Source: Corynebacterium minutissimum (lineage in GTDB: Bacteria; Actinomycetota; Actinomycetes; Mycobacteriales; Mycobacteriaceae). Taken from it: a DNA stretch of 40,498 nucleotides. Under the pieces are notes generated by a model. The model saw only the letters and a list, made by a program, of their open reading frames with translations, did no database searches and was not told the DNA's origin. Numbering within the stretch: position 1 is the stretch's first letter; the number at the start of each line of letters is the position of its first letter. This document shows, piece by piece, positions 7,089 through 15,295 of this stretch. The translations under genes and the position numbers were made by a program. The stretch is from assembly GCF_000805675.1 (NCBI RefSeq), contig NZ_JSEF01000011.1, positions 1-40,498 of the forward strand, given 5' to 3'.

Positions 7089-8741
7089 CTACGGAACGAG
7101 GAAGCCCAGAACGTTGGTCATGAGGAAGACGATGATGCAGACGACGGCAAGGAAGGCTGCGGAGTAGCCCACGACGGCCTTGAAGATGCGGGACTCCTCG
7201 CCTTCCATCTTCACTGCGGTTGCGGCAATGGCCAGGGACTGCGGGGAAATCATCTTGCCCACAACACCACCGGAGGTGTTGGCTGCCAGCATGAGATCCG
7301 GGTTGACGCCAATACGGTCGGCGGCGGTGACCTGCAGGTTGGCAAAGAGCGCATTGGCGGAGGTATCGGAGCCTGTCACGGCGGTACCAATCCAACCCAG
7401 GACCGGGGAGAAGAGTGCGAAGATGCCACCGACGGATGCTACGAACTGACCAATGGAAATGGTCTGGCCCGAGTAGTTCATGGTGTACGCCAGCGCCAGA
7501 ACCAAGATGATGGTCAGTGCGGAGAACTTCATGCGGTTGATAACTTCGCCGAACTTCGCCAGCGGCTCGGAGGCCTCCAGCGTGTAGCGGCCGTTCTCGT
7601 TAAAGGCCATGTAGATGATAGCCACGATGATGCCGGAGATGAGAAGCAAGGTGCCCGGGTTGCCCAAGACGTTGAACTTGAAGGCGGTGTCCATGGCGTT
7701 GCCGTCGGCGTCGATAATGGTGCCGTCGAGAAGCGGCCACGGGATGTTGAGCTGGATGAAACCGAAGATGGCTGGCCACGCAGTGGCTACGGCGAAGACG
7801 GCGGTGACAACCGCGTAGGGCAGCAAGGCCATCCAGATGCGGTGGCCGTTAAGATCGGACACCTCTTCCTGGGCGGGCAGCTCCATGCGCTCACGCAGGC
7901 TGTCGACGCCCTTGGGCTTCCATACACGCAGGAAGAGGAAGCCCGCGCCCAGGGAGACAATGCAGGCCACGACGTTGGTGAGCTGGTAGGCGAAGAACGT
8001 GGCGGCTGCCCACTGCGCGATGGCGAAGGACACACCAATAACTGCCGCGGCAGGGCCGGCCTCCTTGACGCCACGCATGCCGTCGAGGATGAAAAGGATG
8101 AAGAAGGGCACGACCGCAGCGATGAGCAGCACCTGCAGGGAGATCAGGCTGGCGATGTCCGCGGTCTGCTCGGCGGTACGGCCGCCGACGGAACCGGCGG
8201 TGGTGACCGGGATGCCCACAGCACCAAAGGCCACCGGGGCGGTGTTCGCAATCAACACGGTGGTGGCGGCCTTTAGGGGCTTCACACCCAGCGCCAGGAT
8301 CATCGTGGCGGTAATAGCCACCGGTGCACCGAAGCCGGCGAGGGCCTCCAGCAGGCCACCGAAGCAGAAAGCAATGAGGATGGCCTGGATACGGATATCG
8401 CCATCGCCCAAGAGGTCGAAGGTCTTACGTAGGTCCTCGAAGCGGCCGGACGACACGGTTACTTCGTAGAACCAAATGGCGGTGATGATGACCCAAACGA
8501 TGGGGAAGAGGCCGAAGAAGCCGCCGCGCAGTGCGGAGGACAGTGCCATATCGGCAGGCATGCCGATGCCGAAGATGGCGATGAGAAGCGCCACAAGGAG
8601 TGCGACTGCTCCCGAGGTGTGAGCGCGGGCTTTGAAGCCCAGCAGCATGATGAAGAACGCGATCAGCGGCAGGGTAGAGACCGCAGCGGTGGCTCCCACG
8701 CTGCCAGCGATGGCATCGGTGGTGATGTTGAAGGTTGACAT
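7089..8741 (-). CDS. lldP: L-lactate permease
   Basis: The product is a polytopic inner-membrane transporter of the lactate permease family (LctP/LldP), 550 residues from the ATG at MSTFNITTD. A TTG codon three codons upstream is also possible; neither has a good Shine-Dalgarno. The chain is a near-continuous run of hydrophobic helices. Family-typical stretches include FGGLLEALAGFGAPVAI, FSPVLGWIGTAVTGSDTS and NALFANLQ. Transport of L-lactate (also glycolate) with protons is known for the family. The gene lies just upstream of lutABC on the same strand, so uptake and oxidation are neighbours. A long inverted repeat in its 5' region (8788-8808) may be an operator. Confidence 0.93.
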   Translation of the reverse strand: MSTFNITTDAIAGSVGATAAVSTLPLIAFFIMLLGFKARAHTSGAVALLVALLIAIFGIGMPADMALSSALRGGFFGLFPIVWVIITAIWFYEVTVSSGRFEDLRKTFDLLGDGDIRIQAILIAFCFGGLLEALAGFGAPVAITATMILALGVKPLKAATTVLIANTAPVAFGAVGIPVTTAGSVGGRTAEQTADIASLISLQVLLIAAVVPFFILFILDGMRGVKEAGPAAAVIGVSFAIAQWAAATFFAYQLTNVVACIVSLGAGFLFLRVWKPKGVDSLRERMELPAQEEVSDLNGHRIWMALLPYAVVTAVFAVATAWPAIFGFIQLNIPWPLLDGTIIDADGNAMDTAFKFNVLGNPGTLLLISGIIVAIIYMAFNENGRYTLEASEPLAKFGEVINRMKFSALTIILVLALAYTMNYSGQTISIGQFVASVGGIFALFSPVLGWIGTAVTGSDTSANALFANLQVTAADRIGVNPDLMLAANTSGGVVGKMISPQSLAIAATAVKMEGEESRIFKAVVGYSAAFLAVVCIIVFLMTNVLGFLVP

Positions 8742-8787
8742 AAAGCTCAATTCACAGTGTTTCCCGCTTTTCCTCCACGTACTGCGT

Positions 8788-8808
8788 GGTCACTGTGAAG
8801 TAGTGACC
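8788..8808. promoter_or_regulatory. Operator-like inverted repeat upstream of lldP
   Basis: GGTCACT-N7-AGTGACC is a perfect 7-bp inverted repeat, 47-67 bases upstream of the lldP ATG. The symmetric GGT/ACC arms are compatible with a GntR/FadR-type lactate regulator such as LldR, but the match is only general. Confidence 0.45.
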
Positions 8809-8981
8809 TGTACGGAGGAGGAGGTGCGAGGCGATGGAACGATACAGTTAGCGTGTTTAGCGTAGAACCTCACACCCTCATGTGCCGCATTATTCACCTG
8901 ATGGGGGTGAGTGCGCTTGTTAACGTTTGAGCGTCCCGAGTACGCGAGCAGCCTGATCGTGCCTCCCAGCGGCAAGGACGA

Positions 8982-8987
8982 TAGACT
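8982..8987 (+). promoter_or_regulatory. Putative argS -10 hexamer (leaderless start)
   Basis: TAGACT ends 8 bases before the argS ATG and no Shine-Dalgarno is present, so transcription probably starts at or next to the start codon. No clear -35 box is visible. Confidence 0.45.
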
Positions 8988-8995
8988 TTGGCCCT

Positions 8996-10657
8996 ATGAA
9001 TCCTGAAGATCTTTCCGCCCTGATCAAAGAGACCGCTGCGGCCGTCCTTACCGAGCATGAGCTGGACGCCTCCGTCCTGCCGGAGACCGTGACCGTCGAG
9101 CGCCCGCGTAACCCGGAGCACGGTGACTACGCCACGAACCTGGCCCTCCAGGTGGCCAAGAAGGCCGGTGCCCAGCCCCGCGAGCTGGCGCAGTGGTTGG
9201 CAGATGCCCTCGCCGGCAACGATGCCATCGATGAAGCCTCCATCGCAGGCCCGGGATTCCTCAACATTCGCCTTGCCGCCGCAGCGCAGGGCGCTATTGT
9301 GGCCCAGGTCCTCAACGGCGGTGCAGACTTCGGTAGCAACACCACCTACCAGGGCACGAAGATCAACCTGGAGTTCGTCTCCGCGAACCCGACTGGCCCG
9401 ATCCACCTGGGTGGTACCCGCTGGGCCGCCGTGGGTGACTCGCTCGGCCGCGTGCTCGAAGCCTCCGGCGCGGAAGTTACCCGCGAGTACTACTTCAACG
9501 ACCACGGCGGACAGATCGACCGCTTTGCGCGTTCGCTGGTGGCCGCCGCCAAGGGCGAACCCACCCCGGAGGACGGTTACGGCGGCGATTATATTAAGGA
9601 AATTGCGCAGGGCGTGCTCGAGCAGAACCCGGACGCCCTCGACGGTGGCGATGCCGAAGTGCAGGAAGCCTTCCGCTCGGCGGGCGTGGAGATGATGTTC
9701 GCCCAAATTAAGGAGTCCCTCCACGAGTTCGGCGTGGACTTCGACGTCTACTTCCACGAGAATTCCCTCTTCGAGTCCGGCGCGGTGGAAAAGTCCATCC
9801 AGAAGCTCAAGGACAACGGCAAGCTCTACGAGTCCGAGGGCGCATGGTGGCTGAAGTCCACCGAGTACGGCGATGACAAGGACCGCGTCGTTATTAAGTC
9901 CGATGGCAACGCTGCTTACATCGCCGGTGATATCGCCTACGTGGCCGATAAGTTCGACCGCGGACACGACCTGGCCATCTACATGCTGGGCGCGGACCAT
10001 CACGGCTACATCGCTCGCTTACGTGCATCCGCCCAGGCTCTCGGGTACGACCCAGAGGCCGTCGAGGTCCTCATCGGCCAGATGGTTAACCTGGTCCGCG
10101 ATGGCCAGGCGGTGAAGATGTCCAAGCGTGCGGGCACTGTCATTACCCTCGATGATCTTGTTGAAGCCATCGGCGTCGACGGTGCGCGCTACTCCCTGGT
10201 GCGCTCCTCCGTGGACTCCAGCCTGGACATCGACTTAGGCCTGTGGGCTTCCCAGTCGTCGGATAACCCGGTCTACTACGTGCAGTACGGCCACGCCCGC
10301 ATTTGTTCCATCCTGCGTAAGGCAGCGGAACTGGGCTTCGACACCGCCGCGCTTGCCGACGCCCCCCTCGACCTCCTCACCCACGACAAGGAAGGCGATC
10401 TCATCCGCACTCTGGGCGAGTTCCCCGAGGTGGTGGCTACCGCAGCGACCCTGCGCGAGCCGCACCGCATCGCGCGCTACGCCGAGGAACTGGCAGCCGT
10501 CTTCCACCGCTTCTATGACCAGTGCCAGGTGCTGCCGAAGGCTGATGAAGCGACCGAGCCGATTCACTCCGCGCGCCTCGCCCTGGCCAACGCCACCCGC
10601 CAGGTCATGGCCAATGCCTTGACCATGGTGGGGGTTAGCGCACCGGAGAAGATGTAA
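8996..10657 (+). CDS. argS: Arginyl-tRNA synthetase
   Basis: This 553-residue class I synthetase attaches arginine to tRNA-Arg in the cytoplasm. The N-terminal Add1 domain (about 1-110) is followed by the catalytic domain with the HIGH-type motif in [14 protein letters not shown]. The KMSK loop (VKMSKRAGT) is intact, and a C-terminal anticodon-binding DALR domain ends in APEKM. The start gives full alignment with corynebacterial ArgS. It is followed 28 bases later by lysA; argS-lysA is the known corynebacterial operon in which lysine production is linked to arginine/lysine-responsive transcription. The last four codons, including the stop, are duplicated in a 16-bp tandem repeat. Confidence 0.97.
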   Translation: MNPEDLSALIKETAAAVLTEHELDASVLPETVTVERPRNPEHGDYATNLALQVAKKAGAQPRELAQWLADALAGNDAIDEASIAGPGFLNIRLAAAAQGAIVAQVLNGGADFGSNTTYQGTKINLEFVSANPTGPIHLGGTRWAAVGDSLGRVLEASGAEVTREYYFNDHGGQIDRFARSLVAAAKGEPTPEDGYGGDYIKEIAQGVLEQNPDALDGGDAEVQEAFRSAGVEMMFAQIKESLHEFGVDFDVYFHENSLFESGAVEKSIQKLKDNGKLYESEGAWWLKSTEYGDDKDRVVIKSDGNAAYIAGDIAYVADKFDRGHDLAIYMLGADHHGYIARLRASAQALGYDPEAVEVLIGQMVNLVRDGQAVKMSKRAGTVITLDDLVEAIGVDGARYSLVRSSVDSSLDIDLGLWASQSSDNPVYYVQYGHARICSILRKAAELGFDTAALADAPLDLLTHDKEGDLIRTLGEFPEVVATAATLREPHRIARYAEELAAVFHRFYDQCQVLPKADEATEPIHSARLALANATRQVMANALTMVGVSAPEKM

Positions 10658-10675
10658 GACGGAGAAGATGTAAGA
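10644..10675 (+). repeat. 16-bp tandem duplication at the argS 3' end
   Basis: The unit CGGAGAAGATGTAAGA occurs twice head to tail. The first copy contains the last codons and TAA stop of argS; the second lies entirely in the argS-lysA gap and abuts the AAGG ribosome site of lysA. Confidence 0.95.
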
Positions 10676-10685
10676 CAAGGTATCG

Positions 10686-12023
10686 ATGACTGACTTCAAT
10701 TCCCTTCCGGCCCACGTGTGGCCGCGTAACGCTGCTCGAGATTCGGATGGCGTGGTCTCGATTGGCGGCGTTTCTTTGACCGAGCTGGCTGAAGAATACG
10801 GCACTCCGCTCTACGTTTTCGATGAGCAAGACTTCCGCTCGCGCTGTAAGGATATGGCCCAAGCCTTCGGCGGCCCCGACCACGTGCACTACGCTTCCAA
10901 GGCCTTCATTACCAAGCGCATCGTGCGCTGGGTGGATGAGGAGGGGCTGTGCCTCGACGTGGCTTCCCTTAACGAAGCCAAGCTGGCGCTAGCCGCGAAC
11001 TTCCCACCGGAGCGCATGACCGCGCACGGCAACAACAAGGAAGACGAATATTTGCAGCTGTGTGTGAGCGAGGGGATTGGGCATGTAGTGCTGGATAACG
11101 CGGAGGAGCTCTCGCGTCTCAACAGCATTGCCGCAGCCGCCGGACGCGTCCAGCCGGTCATGATCCGCGTCAAACCCGGTATCGACGCCCACACGCACGA
11201 ATTCATCGCCACCGCCCACGAGGACCAGAAGTTCGGCATTTCCCTGTCCACCGGCGCCGCCTTTGAGGTTGCTCGCACGGTGTTGGAATCCGCCAATCTT
11301 AAGCTGGTGGGCCTGCACTGCCACGTCGGTTCCTCGGTGTTCAACGCCGATGGCTTCAAGCTGGCTGCTGAGCGCGTGCTGAGCCTGTACAAGCGCATTC
11401 ACTCCGAGCTCGGCGTTGCCCTCGAAGAGCTGGACTTGGGCGGCGGCTTTGGCATTCCTTATATGGAATATGAGGAGGCCCTCGACGTCGCCACCCTGGC
11501 TAAAGACCTCCTCGACGCCGTGCAGCGCACCGCTACTGAACTCGGTATCAAGCCGCCGTTCGTGCTGGTGGAACCTGGCCGCTCTCTGGTGGGTGCCTCC
11601 GCGGTCACCGTCTACCGCGTGGGCACGGTCAAGGATGTGGAGACCGGCAAGGCGGATCTGCCGATGCGCCGCTACCTGTCCGTGGACGGCGGCATGTCGG
11701 ACAATATCCGGCCGGCACTCTATGGCTCGGACTACGACGTGCGTGTGGTCAACCGTCGTACCCAGGGCGAGCCAGTGGACTCGCGTATCGTGGGCTTCCA
11801 CTGTGAATCCGGTGACATTCTGGTCAATGAGCGCCGTTTCCCCTCGGATATCACCACCGGCGATCTCCTCGCCTTCGCCACCACCGGCGCCTATCAGTAC
11901 ATGATGGCCTCGCGCTATAACGGCGCTCTGCGCCCAGCGGTAGTCTCCGTGCGTGACGGCAAAGCTTCACTCATGCTGCGCCGGGAAACGGTGGAGGACT
12001 TGCTGGCGTTGGACGTCGATTAG
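10686..12023 (+). CDS. lysA: Diaminopimelate decarboxylase
   Basis: The 445-residue PLP enzyme makes the last step of lysine synthesis, converting meso-diaminopimelate to L-lysine and CO2. The alanine-racemase-like barrel carries the PLP lysine in [10 protein letters not shown] near the N terminus, [16 protein letters not shown], and the phosphate/substrate motif EPGRSLVG. The C-terminal beta domain contains the catalytic CESGD (in [11 protein letters not shown]) and the conserved [12 protein letters not shown] is preceded by AAGG six bases away. It is co-directional with argS and close behind it. The 151-base gap to hom contains hom's own promoter. Confidence 0.97.
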   Translation: MTDFNSLPAHVWPRNAARDSDGVVSIGGVSLTELAEEYGTPLYVFDEQDFRSRCKDMAQAFGGPDHVHYASKAFITKRIVRWVDEEGLCLDVASLNEAKLALAANFPPERMTAHGNNKEDEYLQLCVSEGIGHVVLDNAEELSRLNSIAAAAGRVQPVMIRVKPGIDAHTHEFIATAHEDQKFGISLSTGAAFEVARTVLESANLKLVGLHCHVGSSVFNADGFKLAAERVLSLYKRIHSELGVALEELDLGGGFGIPYMEYEEALDVATLAKDLLDAVQRTATELGIKPPFVLVEPGRSLVGASAVTVYRVGTVKDVETGKADLPMRRYLSVDGGMSDNIRPALYGSDYDVRVVNRRTQGEPVDSRIVGFHCESGDILVNERRFPSDITTGDLLAFATTGAYQYMMASRYNGALRPAVVSVRDGKASLMLRRETVEDLLALDVD

Positions 12024-12104
12024 CGCGGCGTTGGCACAGCTCACCGCATTTTATTCAGGATGACATGGCCGGTCGCGTGGAGTGCAGGCCATTCCGCGTA
12101 GAAA

Positions 12105-12126
12105 TAGACAGCTCGTTCTGTATAGT
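12105..12126 (+). promoter_or_regulatory. hom promoter -10 with McbR-like operator
   Basis: TATAGT at 12121-12126 is a good -10 hexamer about 50 bases before hom. Immediately upstream, TAGAC-N6-TTCTG (12105-12120) matches 8 of 10 defined bases of the McbR consensus TAGAC-N6-GTCTA. McbR, the methionine repressor, is known to control hom in C. glutamicum. The right half-site is degenerate, so the call is tentative. Confidence 0.45.
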
Positions 12127-12174
12127 GATGGGCTAGCACGTAACAACCATTCGCAATTTCAACAAAGGGACACC

Positions 12175-13497
12175 ATGACGACGAACCGTAGCAAGAAGCC
12201 CGAAGGCGAGCCTGTAGGAATCGCACTGCTTGGCTTTGGCACCGTGGGCGCCGAGGTTTTCCGCCTCGTGCAAGAAAACGCTGATGCTTTTGCGCACCGT
12301 ATCGGCGGCCCCGTGGAGATCCGCGGCGTGGCCGTGCACAACAAGAATAAATTGCGCCCGGGCGTGCCAGCGGAGTTGCTGACCGACGACGCCAAGGCGC
12401 TCGTCCTGCGCGATGATATCGACCTCGTCGTCGAGGTGATCGGCGGCATTGATTTCCCGCGCGAGCTCGTCCTCGCCGCCCTCAACGCCGGCAAGTCCGT
12501 GGTCACCGCCAACAAGGCTCTCGTGGCCGCGCACGCGGATGAGCTGGCGGAGGCTGCCGACCACGCAGACGTCGACCTTTACTTTGAGGCCGCCGTGGCC
12601 GCCGCCATCCCGGTGGTGGGCATGCTGCGCCGCTCTCTGGCCGGTGACAAGATCCAGCGCATCTCCGGAATCGTCAACGGCACCACCAACTTCATCCTGG
12701 ACGCTATGGAGTCCACTGGTGCCTCCTATGAGGATGCACTGGCTGAGGCGACCCGCCTGGGCTACGCCGAGGCCGATCCCACCGCTGACGTGGAGGGCCA
12801 CGACGCCGCCTCGAAGGCTGCCATCTTGGCATCCCTGGGCTTCTACACCCGCCTGACCTTCGACGATGTCTACTGCGAGGGTATTTCGAAGATCACCGCC
12901 GATGACATCACGGCCGCCAACCAGGCTGGCTACTCCATCAAGTTGCTGGCCATCTGCGAGCGCCTTGTGGATGAGGAGACCGGTGCGGAATCCGTCAACG
13001 CCCGTGTCCACCCGACGTTGGTTCCGAAGGATCACCCACTGGCTTCGGTCAGCCAGTCCTACAACGCTATCTTCGTTGAGGCAGAGGCCGCTGGCTCACT
13101 GATGTTCTACGGCAACGGCGCTGGCGGTAACCCGACCGCCTCTGCTGTGCTGGGTGATGTCATCGGCGCGGCACGCAACATCGTCCACGGCGGCCGTGCG
13201 CCGGGGGAGAATACCTACGCCAACCTGCCCATCGCTGAGTTCGGTGAGGTGGAGACCCGCTACCACGTGGACATGGAGGTGGATGACCGCACCGGCGTGC
13301 TGTCAGTCATCTCCGGTGTTTTTGCCCGCCATGGTGTTTCCCTGCGCACCGTGCGCCAGGAAGATGGCGAGGAGACCGCTCGCCTTATCGTGGTCACCCA
13401 CGCGGCTAAGGAAGCGGTGCTGGAGGACATCGTCGCGGCCCTTGGCGAGCTCGATGAGGTCAAGGCCGTTCACTCCGTCATCCGCCTAGGCGTCTAA
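12175..13497 (+). CDS. hom: Homoserine dehydrogenase
   Basis: This 440-residue enzyme reduces aspartate semialdehyde to homoserine with NAD(P)H, the branch point to threonine and methionine. The ATG at MTTNRSKKP is chosen over an upstream in-frame ATG because it has AAAGGGA at proper spacing and lies downstream of the -10 box. The Rossmann motif is GFGTVG near residue 18. The catalytic domain shows ANKALVA and NGTTNFILD. The C-terminal ACT domain (about 360-440, starting [17 protein letters not shown]) is complete, so threonine feedback inhibition is expected. It is followed 16 bases later by thrB; hom-thrB is the classic corynebacterial operon. Confidence 0.97.
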   Translation: MTTNRSKKPEGEPVGIALLGFGTVGAEVFRLVQENADAFAHRIGGPVEIRGVAVHNKNKLRPGVPAELLTDDAKALVLRDDIDLVVEVIGGIDFPRELVLAALNAGKSVVTANKALVAAHADELAEAADHADVDLYFEAAVAAAIPVVGMLRRSLAGDKIQRISGIVNGTTNFILDAMESTGASYEDALAEATRLGYAEADPTADVEGHDAASKAAILASLGFYTRLTFDDVYCEGISKITADDITAANQAGYSIKLLAICERLVDEETGAESVNARVHPTLVPKDHPLASVSQSYNAIFVEAEAAGSLMFYGNGAGGNPTASAVLGDVIGAARNIVHGGRAPGENTYANLPIAEFGEVETRYHVDMEVDDRTGVLSVISGVFARHGVSLRTVRQEDGEETARLIVVTHAAKEAVLEDIVAALGELDEVKAVHSVIRLGV

Positions 13498-13513
13498 AGC
13501 TGAGGCTGTGACA

Positions 13514-14437
13514 ATGAGCATCGATATCGAAGTTGGCACCAAAGTCACCGTCCAGGTCCCAGCCTCCTCGGCTAACCTGGGGCCGGGCTACGACACCCTC
13601 GGCATAGCGCTGAGCCTCTACGACACCGTGGAGGTAGAGGTCACTCGCTCCGGCTTGGAGGTGGAGATCTTTGGCGAGGGCGCAGATGATTTGCCCCGCG
13701 ACGGCTCCCACCTGGTAGTCAAGGCCATCCGTTCAGCGCTTCAGGCTGCCGACGTCGAGGTCTCCGGCCTGCGCGTGGTGTGTACGAATAACATCCCGCA
13801 GTCCCGCGGCTTGGGCTCCTCGGCGTCTGCCGCGGTGGCTGGCGTGGCCGCAGGCAACGGCCTGGCCGGTTTCCCGCTTTCCGCGGAGCAGGTTGTCCAG
13901 CTCTCCTCGGCCTTCGAGGGACACCCGGATAACGCCGCGGCGTCCGTGCTGGGTAACGCCGTCGTCTCGTGGACCACGGTGCCTGTCGACGGCCGCTCGC
14001 TCCCGGAATACCGCGCCGCTACTCTCGACGTCCACGAATCCATCAAGGCCACGGCCCTGGTCCCAGATTTCCACGCCTCAACGCAGGCAGTGCGCCGCGT
14101 GCTTCCCTCGCACGTCACGCATGCCGACGCCGCCTTCAACGTCTCCCGCACCGCGGTCAACGTGGCAGCGCTGACCGCCTACCCAGAGCTGCTCTGGGAG
14201 GGCACCCGCGACCGCCTGCACCAGCCTTATCGCGCGGACGTGTTGCCTGTAACCGCGGAGTGGGTCAACCGCCTGCGCAACCGCGGCTACGCGGCCTACC
14301 TCTCAGGTGCGGGTCCTACCATCATGGTCCTCCACACGGAGCCCATTGAAGAGTCCATCTTGGATGAAGCCCGAGAGCAAGGCCTTCGTGTCCTCGAGCT
14401 GGAGGTCGCTGGACCGGTGAGTGTCGAGCGCGGTTAA
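13514..14437 (+). CDS. thrB: Homoserine kinase
   Basis: This 307-residue GHMP kinase phosphorylates homoserine using ATP in threonine synthesis. The substrate-fold motif [13 protein letters not shown] is at the N terminus, and the ATP-binding GHMP loop [16 protein letters not shown] sits near the first third. A C-terminal glycine-rich YLSGAGPT motif completes the family pattern. I choose the ATG at MSIDIEV because GAGG lies 8 bases upstream; a GTG two codons earlier would have only 2-base spacing. It follows hom in the hom-thrB operon and is closed by the hairpin at 14449-14468. Confidence 0.96.
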   Translation: MSIDIEVGTKVTVQVPASSANLGPGYDTLGIALSLYDTVEVEVTRSGLEVEIFGEGADDLPRDGSHLVVKAIRSALQAADVEVSGLRVVCTNNIPQSRGLGSSASAAVAGVAAGNGLAGFPLSAEQVVQLSSAFEGHPDNAAASVLGNAVVSWTTVPVDGRSLPEYRAATLDVHESIKATALVPDFHASTQAVRRVLPSHVTHADAAFNVSRTAVNVAALTAYPELLWEGTRDRLHQPYRADVLPVTAEWVNRLRNRGYAAYLSGAGPTIMVLHTEPIEESILDEAREQGLRVLELEVAGPVSVERG

Positions 14438-14448
14438 AACCTTCGAGA

Positions 14449-14468
14449 GCGGTGCCGTATGGCACCGC
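14449..14468. terminator. Bidirectional terminator between thrB and arnR
   Basis: GCGGTGCC-GTAT-GGCACCGC is a perfect 8-bp stem with a 4-base loop, located between the convergent thrB and arnR stops. On the plus strand it is followed by GCTTTCTC; on the minus strand TTTT follows after a short interval. It may serve both genes. Confidence 0.7.
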
Positions 14469-14480
14469 GCTTTCTCGTAG

Positions 14481-15176
14481 CTAGCTCGCCGTCTTGACGT
14501 TGACCCGGCAGACCCCGTTGCCGGACTGCGGCATGAGTGTGAGGTGGAGGCGCCCGCCAGCCTCCACGGCTGCTTGCTCAAGGTAGCCATCGTGAATGGC
14601 GCAGACAAAGGGGGAGGGGCGGATACCCGCGGTGACAAACGGGCACGCGTGAAGCTCTAAGTCTGTCTCGCCCGTCTGGTTGAACCTATCGATGGATGTC
14701 ACCGGATCAAAGCCCATATCGCGCATGGTGCGATACAGCGGAGCGAGAGCATCAGCCTTATTGACAGTCTTGTCGGCGGTGGCCTGTGCCCAGCGGCGAC
14801 CAATCTCTCGTGCCTGCTCAGAAGCGAAGTCATCAAGCTGGTCCTTATCCGCCAGCATTTCTGCGAGGACGCTGATGAGGGACACATACTCCTCTGCCAC
14901 GGAGCGATTATCAGGGATACGCACTTGGAAAATGAGGGAGGGGCGCCCGCGGCCTTGTGCTGGGGCGGTGATGACGCGGACGGCACCGGCATTCACTAGC
15001 TCGTCGAGGTGACCACGTGCGGTGTTGACGTGCATACCCATCGCGTCCGCGACGTCCGCTGCTTTCGCCCCTTGGGGATATTCCTGCAAGGCTTTGAGTA
15101 CTTCTCGCTGCTTGGGGGAGAGATGAAGCGACTCGGGAAAAAGCTCCGTGGAGGAACGGGGAGTATGCGTAGACAT
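14481..15176 (-). CDS. arnR: ArnR-like NO-responsive transcriptional regulator
   Basis: The 231-residue protein has a winged helix-turn-helix at about 20-85 (LSPKQREVLKAL, AADVADAMGMHVNTARGHLDEL, wing GRGRPSLIFQV). A C-terminal domain follows with three cysteines, Cys178 (HACP), Cys192 (VCAIH) and Cys223 (GVCR). In C. glutamicum the gene next to thrB encodes ArnR, an Fe-S repressor of narKGHJI and hmp whose activity is lost with NO; position and cysteine set support orthology. Here it neighbours modBC and modA and no nar genes. AAGGAG precedes the ATG. Its 119-base upstream gap has an AT-rich promoter and the ATCCTAC/GTAGGAT repeat. Direct targets in this genome are unknown; the adjacent nitrite reductase operon is the obvious candidate. 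Confidence 0.78.
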   Translation of the reverse strand: MSTHTPRSSTELFPESLHLSPKQREVLKALQEYPQGAKAADVADAMGMHVNTARGHLDELVNAGAVRVITAPAQGRGRPSLIFQVRIPDNRSVAEEYVSLISVLAEMLADKDQLDDFASEQAREIGRRWAQATADKTVNKADALAPLYRTMRDMGFDPVTSIDRFNQTGETDLELHACPFVTAGIRPSPFVCAIHDGYLEQAAVEAGGRLHLTLMPQSGNGVCRVNVKTAS

Positions 15177-15210
15177 CGGCAGATGGCTCCTTCAGACGGT
15201 TCTAGTGGGG

Positions 15211-15265
15211 ATCCTACAACTCGGACATCCATTTTCTATAATTTTTACCGATTTTTTCGTAGGAT
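15211..15265 (-). promoter_or_regulatory. arnR promoter flanked by an inverted repeat
   Basis: ATCCTAC (15211-15217) and GTAGGAT (15259-15265) form a perfect 7-bp inverted repeat 41 bases apart. Between them is a strongly AT-rich core with a minus-strand -10 candidate TATAGA (15240-15235). The arms flank the expected -35 and start regions, so autoregulation of arnR is possible. Confidence 0.4.
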
Positions 15266-15295
15266 AATGCTCACTACGTGCGCTAACTCAGAGGA

